A stretch of 64,000 bases of DNA, taken from NCBI GenBank assembly GCA_002270565.1, contig NQMI01000011.1, positions 69,929 through 133,928 of the forward strand. Direction: 5' to 3'. Positions 11,182 through 23,183 of the stretch are shown here, piece by piece; the stretch's first letter is position 1, and the number at the start of each line of letters is the position of its first letter. Source of the DNA: Stenocarpella maydis. Lineage: Eukaryota > Ascomycota > Sordariomycetes > Diaporthales > Diaporthaceae. The notes below the pieces were generated by a model, which saw only the letters and a program-made list of their open reading frames with translations, was not told where the DNA came from and did no database searches. Made by a program: the position numbers and the translations under genes.

Positions 11182-12586
11182 GGTTCTCTTCGGTGAAGTT
11201 GTTGCGCGACCGGCGCCGGAGGAAGAGTCTGCTGTGGCAATCGGGTTGTATTTATGACTGGTGACCACGTCTCAAATCTGGAACAGGTGCCGTCGGAAGA
11301 GAATCCTGCCAAAATTTCCAGTCAGGGGCCGCGGCCCACCTATAGTGTCCCCAGAACTTGGACCGGATCCACCCCGTTATCTCCCGGCGGCGATGCGGTG
11401 GCGCTCTTGGGCTTATCGGCCGGTTCGCCCCGAACACTTGACATTCTGGTTGAAGAGAACTGGGAGAACCAATTGTTATCGTCTCTGGACACTAGAACAG
11501 AGCGTCTGCGTCTCGAAATAAATGTTCGAATCCGTGAATAGCACGTTGGAGGATTCTTGGAGGATTGCTGACTCGCTGATCCCACCCGGAGGCGACGAGC
11601 TGCCTCTGGTAGCCTGCCCACCTAGAGTCGTGGGATAGACAGGGGGAGGACGATCACGCAATTGTGGCTTGGGCTTCCTTGTTGTCAGCCCGATGGTAAT
11701 AGCCACATTCTGACAGTGAACTTGACAACCAACATTTTTTTTTCCTATTATGGAACTTGGACAACTTATACTTGTTCCATTTACTGCCACATCCTGCCAT
11801 GAGTGATCTCTAAAATGCCGTGCGCTTAAAGGCAGCCAGCGAGTATTTTGCATGCGCAATCCTTGAAAGTGGAGACAGATCGGTAGCTCGAGCAGCGCGA
11901 ATGCCGTTCCCGGATGTGGCGTTGGGCCGAGCGAGTCCGAGTTGGGCTTCGACAGATCCGGCTACGGGGGATCCTTTGTTAGCCCCGTGACAAGACTACC
12001 TAGCCTTCCCAGCTCATGGGGTACCATCCCATCGCGATCCGTTGATGCTCATTGGTGTACTTGGGGCAAGGTTGGGGTTGAGATTGGGGTTGATGCCAGC
12101 CTCGTCTAAGTTATGGACTCGAGATCAAGTCCAGGTTGTCGCGCAATTATGCAAAGTAGCCTTGGGCAAGATGCGGATGCCTGGAAGCATAAAACCAACT
12201 TTGAAAGGCATTAGGGATAGGGGGAAGGATCTTTTGATTTTGGGTTGGACTCAATCTGGTTCGTGGCTACACATTCGCGTAGATTTCGTGCGGGCAATCT
12301 TGCAACGCAGCGTAATACCCACTCCTACGGTACAAATGATTACAGCACCTATACAAAGGACGTATTATTAGCAGGTAAGTCCTGGTGTAAAGAAATTATA
12401 GTCAGTGATGCTCTCCTATACGCTACAGCACGCACGGGGCAGCAGGTGTACGGTCTGCTTTTCCAGGTGCAAATTGCTGCATTGATTTGGAGTTCCCACC
12501 AGTGCCTCCAAATAATGTATACACTCCTCTGTACAGAACGCCTCCAGCCAAGCTCAGTCACCCTGACGACTGAATCCGGCCACAAG
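11182..12586. other. Intergenic, no gene seen
   Basis: About 1.4 kb with scattered short frames on both strands. A poly-T tract lies near 11735. Nothing is recognised. Confidence 0.4.
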
Positions 12587-13180
12587 TCATTCGCCAGAGT
12601 TCGACAAACCAACAAAAACGACCAGCACAGCAGCATAGGTGGCAGTCCCGGATAACACGTCCATCGGTTTCTCCATAAAGTACGTCAGGAAAGCACCAAA
12701 CAAAGCAACACAGGCCGTTGTGGTGGCGAGGCCAGTATGCACTGTATTGTGCAAGACCATCAACCACATCGGGGCTAGCAATCGGAAAGCCGCAACAAAA
12801 GCCATGACAATACTTATGTTGAGCTGTTGGTACGTGTAGATGGAGATTGACCATCCACATGAGAAAACTGCAAGTCCTCAGGCTCTTTGAACGAGGGGTT
12901 ACTTACGCTTTCTCAGGTCTTGGATTTCAGTTTGAACAATCAAAGTCGCCCGCTCGTGGCCGATAGGATGAGGTCGGTTGTCGAAGGGCTCTCGGCAGTA
13001 TTCTTCTCTGATCTTGCCCAGCCTCGCGGCCTCTGGCCCAGCAGTCTTATTCAAGAGCCACCTGTCTATCGCGCGTTCTCCCGATGCTGTGAACTTTTCA
13101 TCGGTATAGTCCGTGTTCTGCAATATGTAGTCATAATCTTTCAACGCATCGACTAGTCTCAATTGGCTTAGAAAAAAGCA
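12587..13180 (-). pseudogene. DUF6594-type membrane protein, 5'-truncated
   Basis: The minus strand encodes QLRLVDALKDYDYIL and a helical segment, then a very short intron (about 39 nt, GTAAGT to GCAG, near 12904-12866). The second exon is hydrophobic and ends YAAVLVVFVGLSNSGE at 12587. This terminal pattern, two or three membrane helices closing with a VLVVFVG-like strand, is that of the fungal DUF6594 family. The usual N-terminal domain is absent upstream; instead an acceptor-like CTAAG precedes the first recognisable codon. It is either a truncated gene or one with an unrecognised first exon. Confidence 0.5.
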
Positions 13181-13249
13181 AGCTGGGCGTTACTAGGTTA
13201 AGAAGGAAATGGTAGCAGGCACCCAATGTACCCCTTCAAGTCCTATTCC

Positions 13250-13560
13250 CATCTTGGGCTTTCCTTATTCGTCGCCTCATCTCCACGCCGTTCTGGATGA
13301 GCTTGACCTGCATCTCAGAAAAGCTGACACGGAATGACTGCTCCTCAATTTTGACCGAGCGAAGTGCTGTGACTAGAATGTTCCTGTGGTGATCTACTGC
13401 CCAGTCTCTGGTGCGGATGGATTCAAAGGTGGAGCCTCGTGTGGCGTGGATGGTACGAGTGGGCTTGATGGGTTCGCCGTTGACAGAGACTTAGATGAAT
13501 CGTATGCTTTTGTTACGCTTGCAGTGCAGGACACGGCCGAGTGAGTACTTGGTGAGCACC
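13250..13560 (-). pseudogene. Protein-like frame with internal stop, family unknown
   Basis: A minus-strand frame reads VLTKYSLGRVLHCKRNKSI, then a TAA, then VSVNGEPIKPTRTIHATRG and VKIEEQSFRVSFSEMQVKL. The regular hydrophobic/charged alternation suggests former coding sequence. I do not recognise it. It may be part of the same decayed locus as the neighbouring DUF6594 fragment. Confidence 0.3.
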
Positions 13561-13992
13561 ACTTAGTCGTGAGGGGTGTGTGTTGGTTCTCTCGGGCGAG
13601 TCATATGTGCAGCTGGTGCCGGGCCCAGCCCTTCCTTAGTGAGGCTCAGAATTTAGTTGATCTCGACCATTGTACACATCCCCTGACCGTTCGTATAAGG
13701 ACATCGCCTGCATTTCTGAACCCACGCGAATTTATTGCGCCTTTTCCAAGGGCCAGGTTTCCGGCTACAGCTGCCGAAGATCAGCACTTTAGCAATAAGC
13801 TGCCTCCTGCGCAAGCAATGTGCCCCCTATAAGCCCGCTTGGGGATGCCGTGCAAGCAAAAGTAACGCCGTCGCGTCTATATAAACGCTTAACACCAAGA
13901 GCTTTTCCTCTCTTATCATAATAGCGTCGAACCAGATCGATGATACCGGCATTACCTCAAACAGTGATACCGAGCCACAAGCCGGCGCCGTG

Positions 13993-15199
13993 ATGACTGA
14001 TCCCGGCGACATCGAAGAAGGCAGAGAGGCATACGGACCGGGCGGATTGCATCCGGTATACATCGGCGATGTGTATGCCGGCAAGTATGAAGTCGTGAGC
14101 AAAATTGGCTATGGGCTCTATTTGACAGTTTGGCTGGCCAAAGACCTCTCGAAGCCGTAAGCCTATTGTTCCATCAGCCTTTCGTTGCCAGAGACGTACT
14201 GACTCAGCCCGTGACACGCAGGGCAGATGATGACCACCGTTTTCGGGCACTCAAAGTATTGAGTGCGGAGTGTTACGGCCAGGATAGTCACATATTGGAG
14301 AGGGAGATCCTCACCCACCTTCGTGACTCAGACAGTAAGCCATTGGGCTACAAATATATTTGTCACCTCGTCGACGATTTCCAGCTCGACGGTCCCAATG
14401 GAAACCCCGTCTGCCTCGTCTTGGAGCTTATGGGCGAAACCTTGCGGATCTTCGGCGTCTGGTTCCGAGAGCACATGGTGCCTACCATATTGATGCGAAA
14501 GTTCACCCTCCACCTGATGGCTGCCCTCGACTATGCTCAGTACAGGAACGTCATTCATACCGGTATCTCATTTCTCGGTATAACCTTGATACAGGCCAAC
14601 ACACTCATTGATTTATAGATATCAAGCCCGACAACATTTTTGTCAGGTGTCGAGAAATGCACCGTATCGAATCCGAATATCTTGTCGAAGAACTCATCCT
14701 GGGCGACTGGGGAGTGTCGAGCTGGGCCACCAAGCATCTGACCGAAAACATATAGCCCATCGCTCTTCGCGTCCCCGAGGTCCTGATCAAAGCGCCGTGG
14801 GATACGAAGGTCGACTGGTGAAACCTCGGTGCTGTGCTGTTTGAAGTTTACCGCGCCATTCGTCTGTTTGATTGCCGAGTCCCACCAGACGGCTTCTACG
14901 ATGTCAAGCAACATTTGACGGAGATTATTGACGTCTTCGGCCCCTTTCCCAAGAGCCTACTGGAGAAAGGCCAACCCGATCTACAAGGCATGTTTGACGA
15001 CGAAGGAAGGATCAAAGGCGCTGAGCCATTGGGTCGTCCACCCCTTGAGTCGGAGATGTTTTTACCAGGTCTAGAACAGACGGCGAGGAATGTGTTCGGT
15101 TCGTTTCTGAGGGCTATGATGAAACTAAACCCAGAAGAGCGTCCAACACCCGAGGAACTTGTGGAGCATCCTTGGTTAGACCCGAAAAGCCGGTGGTGA
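13993..15199 (+). pseudogene. SRPK-type Ser/Thr protein kinase, broken by two nonsense codons
   Basis: Three exons are recognisable. The first has GKYEVVSKIGYGLYLTVWL, a glycine-rich loop. The second carries the ALKVL lysine and the alphaC region (ILEREILTHL). The third starts after an intron inside HTDIKPDNIF, the catalytic loop, and continues with LGDWGVSSW in place of DFG and an APE-like RVPEVLI. The family is fungal SR-protein kinase-like. Two in-frame stops interrupt the kinase core: TAG at 14753 in ENI-stop-PIALRVP, and TGA at 14819 in VDW-stop-NLGAVLFE. The frame stays open otherwise, to a natural end at 15199. Both stops are explained by C:G to T:A transitions (CAG to TAG, TGG to TGA). 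Confidence 0.7.
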
Positions 15200-15942
15200 C
15201 TTTATGCACAGTTAGTCCTACCAAGCTGCTTTAACCGCGCTCACATCATTGGCGCCACTCTTGCTATTGGAATCTCTGGGTACCAGGCTAGTATTGTGTT
15301 GGAACTGGTGTTTGAACAGAAACGGCGCGATTTATGCCCGACTCACGTACTTCGTCTGAACGGACCATGAATAACTCGATGGCCCTGAAGCAGGGTATCA
15401 TCAGGCAAAGGAGCAGACCCGTTATATCGTTCCGCAACATTGCATTGGACCGTGCCGCCATGAGTGGCAAGGAACAGGACGAGGGTACCTAGGAAGGACG
15501 TCACTGGGGTGGGGACAAAGGGATATTTATGAAACTTACTGTTTGACTCTTGCCTTATTGCTCCAGTTAAGAAGGAATGAACAATTTGACACCTGCGCGG
15601 TGCCCTATATGGGGCGACGTCGTAACCCTTCAGATGCTCTCTCAACATCCTTGCTGCTGATGTCTTGTCCCGGAGTGCTTGGAGCAACCAGTTCCATTTA
15701 TATTCCTGTGCCCTTACCATGCATACTTAGCGCTATCGTGGAGCGCCTATCAGCGTCTGTAAATGTTGGGTCGGTGTCCACCAGGCCGCAGGATCACAGG
15801 ATGCAACGGCTGGTTTCCCCACTGTTGGTGGTCGGTCCCCTGGCGGGATGCCCGCTGACGCCCGACTCGCTCGTCGTGCTTTTCTGAACGTCGCGTCCTC
15901 TTCTGCGCCTGGCTCACCAACTTCAAACTGAGCTTTCCCGGT
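15200..15942. other. Intergenic, no gene supported
   Basis: A minus-strand frame of 125 codons (15343-15720) and shorter ones are open, but none shows a family signature. Confidence 0.35.
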
Positions 15943-17586
15943 ATGGCCAACAAGGAGACGAGCTCGCCAGCAGAAGACATTCAGGCCCGATCTCACGCTG
16001 ATGAGTCGCCTGAATATTCGGGATTTTCGCACGCACAGAAGAACTATATCATAGGTCTGGCGGCATTTGCGGGCTGGTTCTCATCCGTCAGCAGTTTCAT
16101 ATATTTCCCAGCCATTCCGGCTATTGCCCACGACCTCGACGAAAATATCGAGCGTATCAATCTTACGGTAACGTCTTACCTCATCGTGTCGGGCATTTTC
16201 CCCTCCATCACTGGGAACACAGCAGATCGGTTCGGGAGACGGCCCGTGTTCCTCATCGCTCTGACAGTCTATCTACTGTCGAATGTTGGCTTGGCCCTGC
16301 AGTCTAATTTCGGGCTACTTTTCTTTCTGCGCATGGTGCAAAGCGCAGGTATCTCAGGTACATTCTCAGTCACGTACGGCGTGTTGAGCGATCTGTTCGC
16401 ACCCGCCGAGAGAGGCGGCTATGCAGGCATCATCTCGTTTTTGTACGTAGAAGACCGCCTGGCGACTTCTTCCATCCATCCGGTGTGTCTCCAAGACAAA
16501 ACAAGACGCAAATAAGCTGACCATTGCCTCAGTCTAAACACACCGCCCAGTATCGGGCCCCTCCTGAGTGGCTTGCTCCTGTTGCGGTGGTCATGGCGTT
16601 CCATCTTCTGGTTTCTATCAGCTGCTACGCCGTGCTGTCTCATACCGATAGCGTTATTCCTGCCTGAGACCAACCGGAGTATCGTTGGCGACGGCAGCAT
16701 ATCAGCATGTGGGATCAATCGGCCCCTTCTGCCGCTTCTCGTCCCAAAGATGGCTGACAAGTCTATCGGTGAAAGCCTGGGCCAAGACAAGAACCGGGCA
16801 GGAGCATCCATGAACCCATTTGTATCCATCAAGCTCCTTCGGTCCCCGGGCACGGCTTTGACGATGACGGCATATGGCGTGGGATACGCGACGTATTCAT
16901 GCTTACAAGCATCTCTGTCTACGTTGTTCCTGGACATTTACAAGGTTTCGGGTCTAGTCAGTGGGCTCATTTATGTACCGTTTGGTGTCGCGTGTGCCAT
17001 GTCTGCTTTTGCCACGGGCAGACTGCTTGACAGAAACTTCCGGAAAACGGCTGCCGAGTTGGGTTTTCCTGTCACACGAAACAAAGCCGACAGCCTCTCG
17101 ACGTTTCCAATCGAGAAGGCGAGGCTCCGAACCATTGTGCCGCTGGTTTCCGGAAGTGCGTGCCTCATTATTGCCTATGGCTGGCAGCTGCGGGCCGGTG
17201 TGGTCATGGCCGGCCCTCTTGTCACGCAGTTCTTCATCGGCCTCAGCATCCAGACGATGTTCACTGCATTGAGCACGCTGCTCGTCGACGTGAACCAGGA
17301 TTGCCCATCAACTGCACAGGCTGCTTGCAACCTTGTGCGGTGCGAAATGGCCGCGGGCTATCTTGCAGCGCTCGACCCTCTGCTGCGAGCCGTCGGGCCT
17401 GGGTGGACCTTTCTACTCTTGGCTGCAGTTTTGCTTCTGTCTGCGATCATGCTACTCGCGCTGCAATGGAGGGGCCTGCATTGGAGGCAGAAAGGTATGG
17501 ACGCAAACACGGGACAGGGGACAACCGAAGCTGTGCGGGCGGAAGAGGAACAGCGAGAGGTCGTGAATAAGCCTAGTACAGCCTGA
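15943..17586 (+). CDS. MFS drug:H+ antiporter, DHA1-like
   Basis: Two exons (15943-16442, 16533-17586) give 517 residues. The N-terminal tail is hydrophilic and followed by about 12 membrane helices. The loop 2-3 motif is DRFGRRPVF, the motif A of the MFS. LNTPPSIGPLLSG after the intron resembles the antiporter motif C region. The C-terminal tail is Glu-rich. The protein is predicted to sit in the plasma membrane and export small molecules. It is the first transporter of the accessory block and divided from the polyketide synthase by a DHA2 pump and a P450, so it may export the cluster product, but that is inference. Intact. Confidence 0.85.
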
Positions 17587-18625
17587 ATTTGAAGTCGGCC
17601 GTTGAAGAGCCAATCGCGATTCGATCTTAGCAGAGCGTGAAATCTGTAGCTGTCCAGACTTTGGCGAATATCACTGTTGAAAAGAGCCTTTGAATCGGCG
17701 GAAAGTAATCCGGAAACATTTGACCTCAACCTGAACACCGGCGAATGCCGTTCGACCTTCTGTTCTTCAAATTCAAGCTTGGTAATTTTAGGTACATAGT
17801 CAACGTATATTCTGTCTCCCTAAAGATATACCCGATACATGTGATATACACACCCTTGTTACATACGTATGTTGCTGAATGTCACACATTGCTATTCTCA
17901 GCCAAAGACCATAGTTGGTTTCGTTCTTAACGTGGCCACAATTCCTTTTTTTTCCAGCAAAAAAAAAAAAAACGGGAGAAGGGGGGCGGGTCTGAGCTGC
18001 GGCAGTCTCAGTCGTAAGCGCTCAAAGACACAGAGTTAGATAAGAAAGACAGCCAAAAAAACATAGAGAATGGCTATCAGCCTAAAGTTTCCTAGATGCA
18101 TCCCAGTGAATTACAGCAAACTCAAAGAATTTTCCTAGCTCATTAGCCAAGTATATCAGGTTGGAAATTTTCAAGCTTTATTATCAACATCTAACATCCA
18201 CAGAACATCACTGGCAAACCCCTCTTATCCAAACGCATGTAAGCCATTGCATCACAGTATTGGTTTTCCGCCTCGACGATGTATATAAAACCTTCTGGTG
18301 AACCACTCTTCGGAGCCTGAGTCACTCACCCTATCAATTGGGATATTGTAGCCAAAATAAACCATATGAGCCGAGCCATGTCCGCCCGAGCGGCAAGGGC
18401 CGCTCAAGGTAGAGTTTTCCGCAGCTCAAACATGCAGTGCTCAGTGACTACCCGAGATCTTTATTGCGTGGAGGAAACATAATTACAATGGAGGTAACTG
18501 CTGCATACACGAGCCATGGTTGGTACCAGGTGACTCGAGTATGCAACGTCATGGTGTGCATTTTCAGTCCCACCACCCTTTGGGTCGGGATGCTATCAAC
18601 GCCGTATCTCTCAAGCCGCGCCTGT
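17587..18625. other. Intergenic between convergent transporter genes
   Basis: AT-rich in parts; it holds the minus-strand repeat copy at 17905-18010. No gene is seen. Confidence 0.4.
17905..18010 (-). repeat. Dispersed two-block repeat, copy A
   Basis: Read on the minus strand this has GACTGCCGCAGCTC, a low-complexity C/T tract, then AATTGTGGCCACGTTAAG and AACGAAACCAACTATGG. The two blocks recur at 36.9, 38.9 and 47.3 kb, and in part at 56.7-56.8 kb. Confidence 0.7.
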
Positions 18626-20729
18626 CTAGTTCTGGTCCCTGCTATCTGCGGGTACCTTTGGCTGCGACTTGACACTTTTCCACTCCATGAAAGCAGCCCC
18701 GATGCAACCCAAGCACGCGGTGATTAGCCCGATCTGGAATGTCTGTCTGAGAGCTTCGTTGTACGCGTCCGTCACGACGCCAAGATACTGCACCCGCACG
18801 ACTTTTCGCCACGCGGTGGCACCTGCTTGTATGACCTGGTCTGCATCAACATCTGGGAGCCCCAGGGAAACGATGTTGTGAGCCAGCCTATCATTGAGGA
18901 CATTATTCCCCACGCTGACGAAGATTGAGCCACCCAGGCTCTGGAAGAACAGGGTGATGGCAATGCCGGTTGGAATATCCTTGAATGGCAGCACGGTCTG
19001 AGCGGCGACCTGCGGAACCTGGAAGCCACACCCACTGCCGAACCCGTACAGTATCTGGTAGCCTATCCACCGCGAGGTACTAGTGCCGGGAGTGAGTGTA
19101 ACTAACAAGCCCGAGCCGACAGCTAAGAGAACCATGGAAAGATATATGAAGGGCACATAGTACCCAATCTTGCTGGTGAGCACGCCGACCAGTATAATAG
19201 CCAGTACCTGACTGACAACTAGAGGGATGGTATCAATGCCGGATTGCAGCGCCGAGGCGCTCTTGATCGCTTGGAAGTAGAGGGGAAGGAAATAGATAAC
19301 AATAAAGAACGACCCCGTGGTGAGAAGAGTATAGACACAAGCAGACCAGATGGTACGCTGGCTTGCGATGCGAGGTGATACTGCATAGATGATTCTTAGT
19401 ACCTAGATACGGCCGAAAGCCCAAGTGCCAACAGAAATTGAGGGCTTTAGTAAGTCGTGGAACTTACTGGTTGACATCTCATCCAGCCAAATCTGAATGG
19501 CAACAAATGCGACGAGGGTAACCCCGAAAACAACGAACAGCGAGATGATTTGACCGCTGCGCCAGTCATAAGTAGTGCCTCCCCACTGCGTTTTGTCAGC
19601 CAGCACATGCTACACCCTGGCTTTGCTGAGACCTACTTCGAGAGCTAAAAGAAGACAGATGATACTCGGGACAAATGTCATGAATCCAAGTGGATCGAGC
19701 CTCCACAGAAACCTCAATATACCCTCGTCCTTAGCAAGACCACCCCTCGAGGGTAGCTTTAAGACGAGAACCAGTACCAAGGCTGTCACTGCTCTGGAGG
19801 GATGACTAGTTAGTGAAATTCCTGCTTCCATATTCTCGGGTCTGCCTTACCCCAGCGGTAGGTTTAACCAAAAGATCCATCGCCAATTAACGCGGTCCGT
19901 CAGGGCGCCTCCGACCTATGGACAGACATATTAGCTTGCCGGTACATTTGCTTTTGTGATCGGCATTGGGGACGCCCTTACCAGTGGAGCAACTATTGAG
20001 GCCACACCGAACATACCTCCCATCAGGCTTTGGTACGTGGGCCGTTTGTCCATGGGTGCGATGTGTGCGATGATGATGAAGGATCCACCCGTGACGCCAG
20101 CACTGCCAATCCCGGCAACAGCTCGCTTCATCGTATGACACATTTAGTACTGGTAGCCAGATGTCACGGTGACAATGATCGAGATGGAGTGAGGAGGAGG
20201 GGATCGTGGCCACTCACGCCGATGATCAGTGCCTCTGACGTGGGTGCAGTGGCGCAGACAACCGAGCCAACCTCAAAGAGTAATAATGCGGCCAGAAAAG
20301 TATGCTTCAGTCTGCAAGTCCTGTAGACCTTTCCGAAAAATAGTTGGAACGCACATTTTGTGAGGAGATAAGCTGAGAGTCAATTAGTTCCGCCTTGGTG
20401 CGGGTTATTAAAAAAGGGGAGTGCATGTGGTATAGCTGACCAGATCCGTACCAACCAACGTCACGCAGGTCGTGAAACTCGTCGGTGATTTTAGGAATTG
20501 CCGTCGAGACGATGGTGCTGTCCAGAGCTACACACAAGACGGCAATCAAGAGGGCAAAGCTTGTCATACCCACTCTGAGTGCAGATGGGTAAGGCAAATC
20601 ATGGGAAGGCTGCGGCCGCGTAGATTGGCCGAATTGATTGTCATGAAGCACCTCATTCTCAGGCTTGGACGGTGTGTCGCTTGAGGAGTGATCCCCTTGG
20701 ATGACGGTTTGAGGCCCTGGCTGTGACAT
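18626..20729 (-). CDS. MFS multidrug efflux pump, DHA2 (14-TM) type
   Basis: Seven exons can be chained in frame from [11 protein letters not shown] at 20729 to a stop at 18626. Key segments are [20 protein letters not shown] (helix 1, typical of DHA2), [19 protein letters not shown] across the first intron, [16 protein letters not shown], and [13 protein letters not shown] across two short introns. [11 protein letters not shown] and the long last exon with [18 protein letters not shown] follow. These match toxin-efflux pumps of the 14-helix family. It lies next to the P450 and points away from it, a common arrangement for a self-protection pump of a metabolite cluster. The start was set at the ATG before the acidic tail; a longer N-terminus is possible. 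Confidence 0.85.
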
Positions 20730-21395
20730 GTCGAGTTCGGTTTTTCGGATATGACGTGAGAAAGAGAGAGGGTTGTCACGAAGGGGTGAGACGTTTTCAA
20801 GACGCGGAGGAAGTGCTTTCATTGGGGGAGCCGTGAAGAGCTTGGAGGGTAAAGCCCACTGGCAACATTGAATCTGGAGCTGCCCGAACCGTTGTCGTAC
20901 AACATCACGATCGTTTCCCGAGGTGTCACATACCACACCGCTCGACAGCCAAGGATTCTCTTTTGCGGCACCATAAATTATCTAGGTGAACGTGGCGGAG
21001 GCTCAGATTAAAGATTTACGGACAGGATTGGAAATTACGGCAGTTGCACAGGCGTGCACCAAGACAAACGGACGTGAGACAGAGCCACAAAAGCCAAGTG
21101 GAGCCACGCAACCATGTCAGGAATCTTATTCCCGTTACGGCTGACTGCAGGTTCAGTAGCCTCAGGACGTATGGGAGGCGGAAAATTCCCGCATGCCCAA
21201 ATACGGACATTCGGGTCGCTCTTTGCCATTGCTGGTCACAGCGTCTGCCGGTGTTCACCGGATGGTACCATGGTAGTACGCCTTATAAAGCACCAACCAG
21301 GAAATCGCATGTGCATCTGGCTTGGCCACTGATGCCATACTGACGGTTTATGGGTGTCTTGTGTCCTGGTCCCTCGAGAAAACACCAGAATCGAC
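20730..21395. promoter_or_regulatory. Divergent promoter region between DHA2 pump and P450
   Basis: About 0.67 kb lies between two divergent starts. A TATA-like CTTATAAAGC occurs at about 21281, roughly 115 bases before the P450 ATG. Shared regulation of the pair is plausible. Confidence 0.45.
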
Positions 21396-23183
21396 ATGGC
21401 TAGTCAGGTGATCACGCCGCTGTTGGTCCTCAGGGCCCCAGTTCTGGCGGTGCTCGTGTTCGCAGCCATCGCCATTGGAGTATGGATCCGTCGTGATCGC
21501 CGGCTCGACAGAATTCCAGGGCCGAAAGGATGGCCTCTCGTTGGCATTGGGCTTGGACTCCCAAAAAAGAGTGCGTTCATGCACAGGTGGGCCCTCGAGT
21601 ATGGAGAAGTGTTCAAGCTCCGGGTGGGCTGGTACAACTGGGTTGTCATCAACAGCCCGGAGGCCATGAAGGAGATTATGGATAAGCAGGTAAGAAGAGA
21701 GAATTAACATCAAATGAAGGTGAACCCACGCTCACGTCATCCAGTCAATTCATACCTCTTCCAAGGTTCCAGCTCCGCTGGCCCACGATGTTGTCACTGG
21801 TGGATTGCGTCAATTCACCATGCGATATGGCCCCCAGTGGCGGGCTTATCGCCACGTCTCTCACCAGGTCCTCTCTACGCCAATGACTGCGTCGTTCATC
21901 CCCGTCCAGGAGTTTGAAGCAAAGCAGCTTCTTTATGACATCGCATTCGACAACAAAAACCAGCGTGATTTCTACTGGCATGTTCGTCGCTTTTCCTTCA
22001 GCATACACATGACCGCCACGTACGGCCGCCGTGTGAACAGCTGGCAGCACGAGGACGTCCGCCAGGCCAACAGGACGTCCAGGATCCTGGGCCAGGTGTC
22101 CAAGCCGGGCTCTTTTCTGGTGGACGAGCTACCCTTCCTGGCGAACCTGCCCCCGACCTTGCAGCCTGGCCGGGCACGTGCTGCTAGCTATACGAAGCCT
22201 ATACTAGATGCCAGGCTGCGGCTGTGGAATCGCCTGAAAAAGGAGCTGGAAGCCGGCCATGCGCCCAAGTGTGTCGGCCGTGAGCTGCTTGAGAACGAAG
22301 GGTTTTGGAGGGGCCAGGGCCTCACCGAGGTGGATGCTGCGTGGAACATCAGCGGTCTGGCTGAGGCTGGGTCCGAGACATCCTTTGTCACCATGAACAA
22401 CCTGATACTCCACCTGGCTTCCTCCCCCGAGGCGCAGAGGCGGGCTTACGAGGAGCTGATGCGTGTCGTCGGGCCCGACCGGACTCCGGCCTTCCACGAC
22501 GTGCAGAATCTGCCCTACATCCGCGCATGTGTTAAGGAAATGCTTCGGCTGCGCCCGGTTCCAATCTGGGGCACCAAGCACTTCACCGACGCGGACGTAA
22601 AGTACAAGGACTATGTGATTCCCAGGGGCACCGTTCTTCTTGCGAACACTTCATTCCTGGGTCAGAACCCTCAGCGTTATGACGATCCCTTCACGTTTCG
22701 GCCTGAGCGTTTCTTGGATTATCCCAAGTACAGCGCAGAATATGCTGCCGGTGACCCCTACAAGCGCGACCATTTCGGTGAGTTTCTCCTCTTTTGTGAC
22801 GGTTGCTTCATCGCCTCCCCCAACGTCACCCGCAGATTCTGATAATTCCTACGTTTAACGCAGCATTCGGCGCTGGGAGACGCATCTGTCCCGGGGCAAA
22901 GCTTGGTGAAAATACGCTGGACATCGGCCTGATGAATCTCTTGTGGGCATTTGAGGTGCGGCCGCCGTTGTTGGACGACGGGACGGAGGCCACCAGCATG
23001 AATATGGACTTTGACACGGCCTTCGAGCCGACTGCCTTTGCGGCACCAAAGCCCTTCTCGGTTAGATTCGTGCCACGAAGCGAGAAAGCCTTGCGCCTAG
23101 TGCAGGAGCAGTGGGAAAGAGGGCTGAGAGAAGGCTATATGCTTGGCAAGAATCACGTGTCTGCTTCTGGTGTGGCCTCCTGA
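21396..23183 (+). CDS. Cytochrome P450 monooxygenase
   Basis: Three exons (21396-21689, 21745-22777, 22864-23183) give 548 residues. An N-terminal membrane anchor (LAVLVFAAIAIGVWI) is followed by the proline hinge RIPGPKGWPLVG, so it is ER-bound. The I-helix oxygen-binding motif is AEAGSETS, the ExxR motif is in KEMLRLRP, and the heme loop is FGAGRRICPG with the axial Cys at about 451. It looks like a fungal CYP of the kind that hydroxylates secondary metabolites; the CYP family cannot be assigned by eye. It lies about 2.6 kb upstream of the polyketide synthase on the same strand, and is a candidate tailoring enzyme. Intact. Confidence 0.92.

Noticed and set aside
15343..15720. 125-codon minus-strand frame with a hydrophobic patch
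   Set aside because: Considered as an RTA1- or PTH11-like fragment, but motif agreement was too weak.
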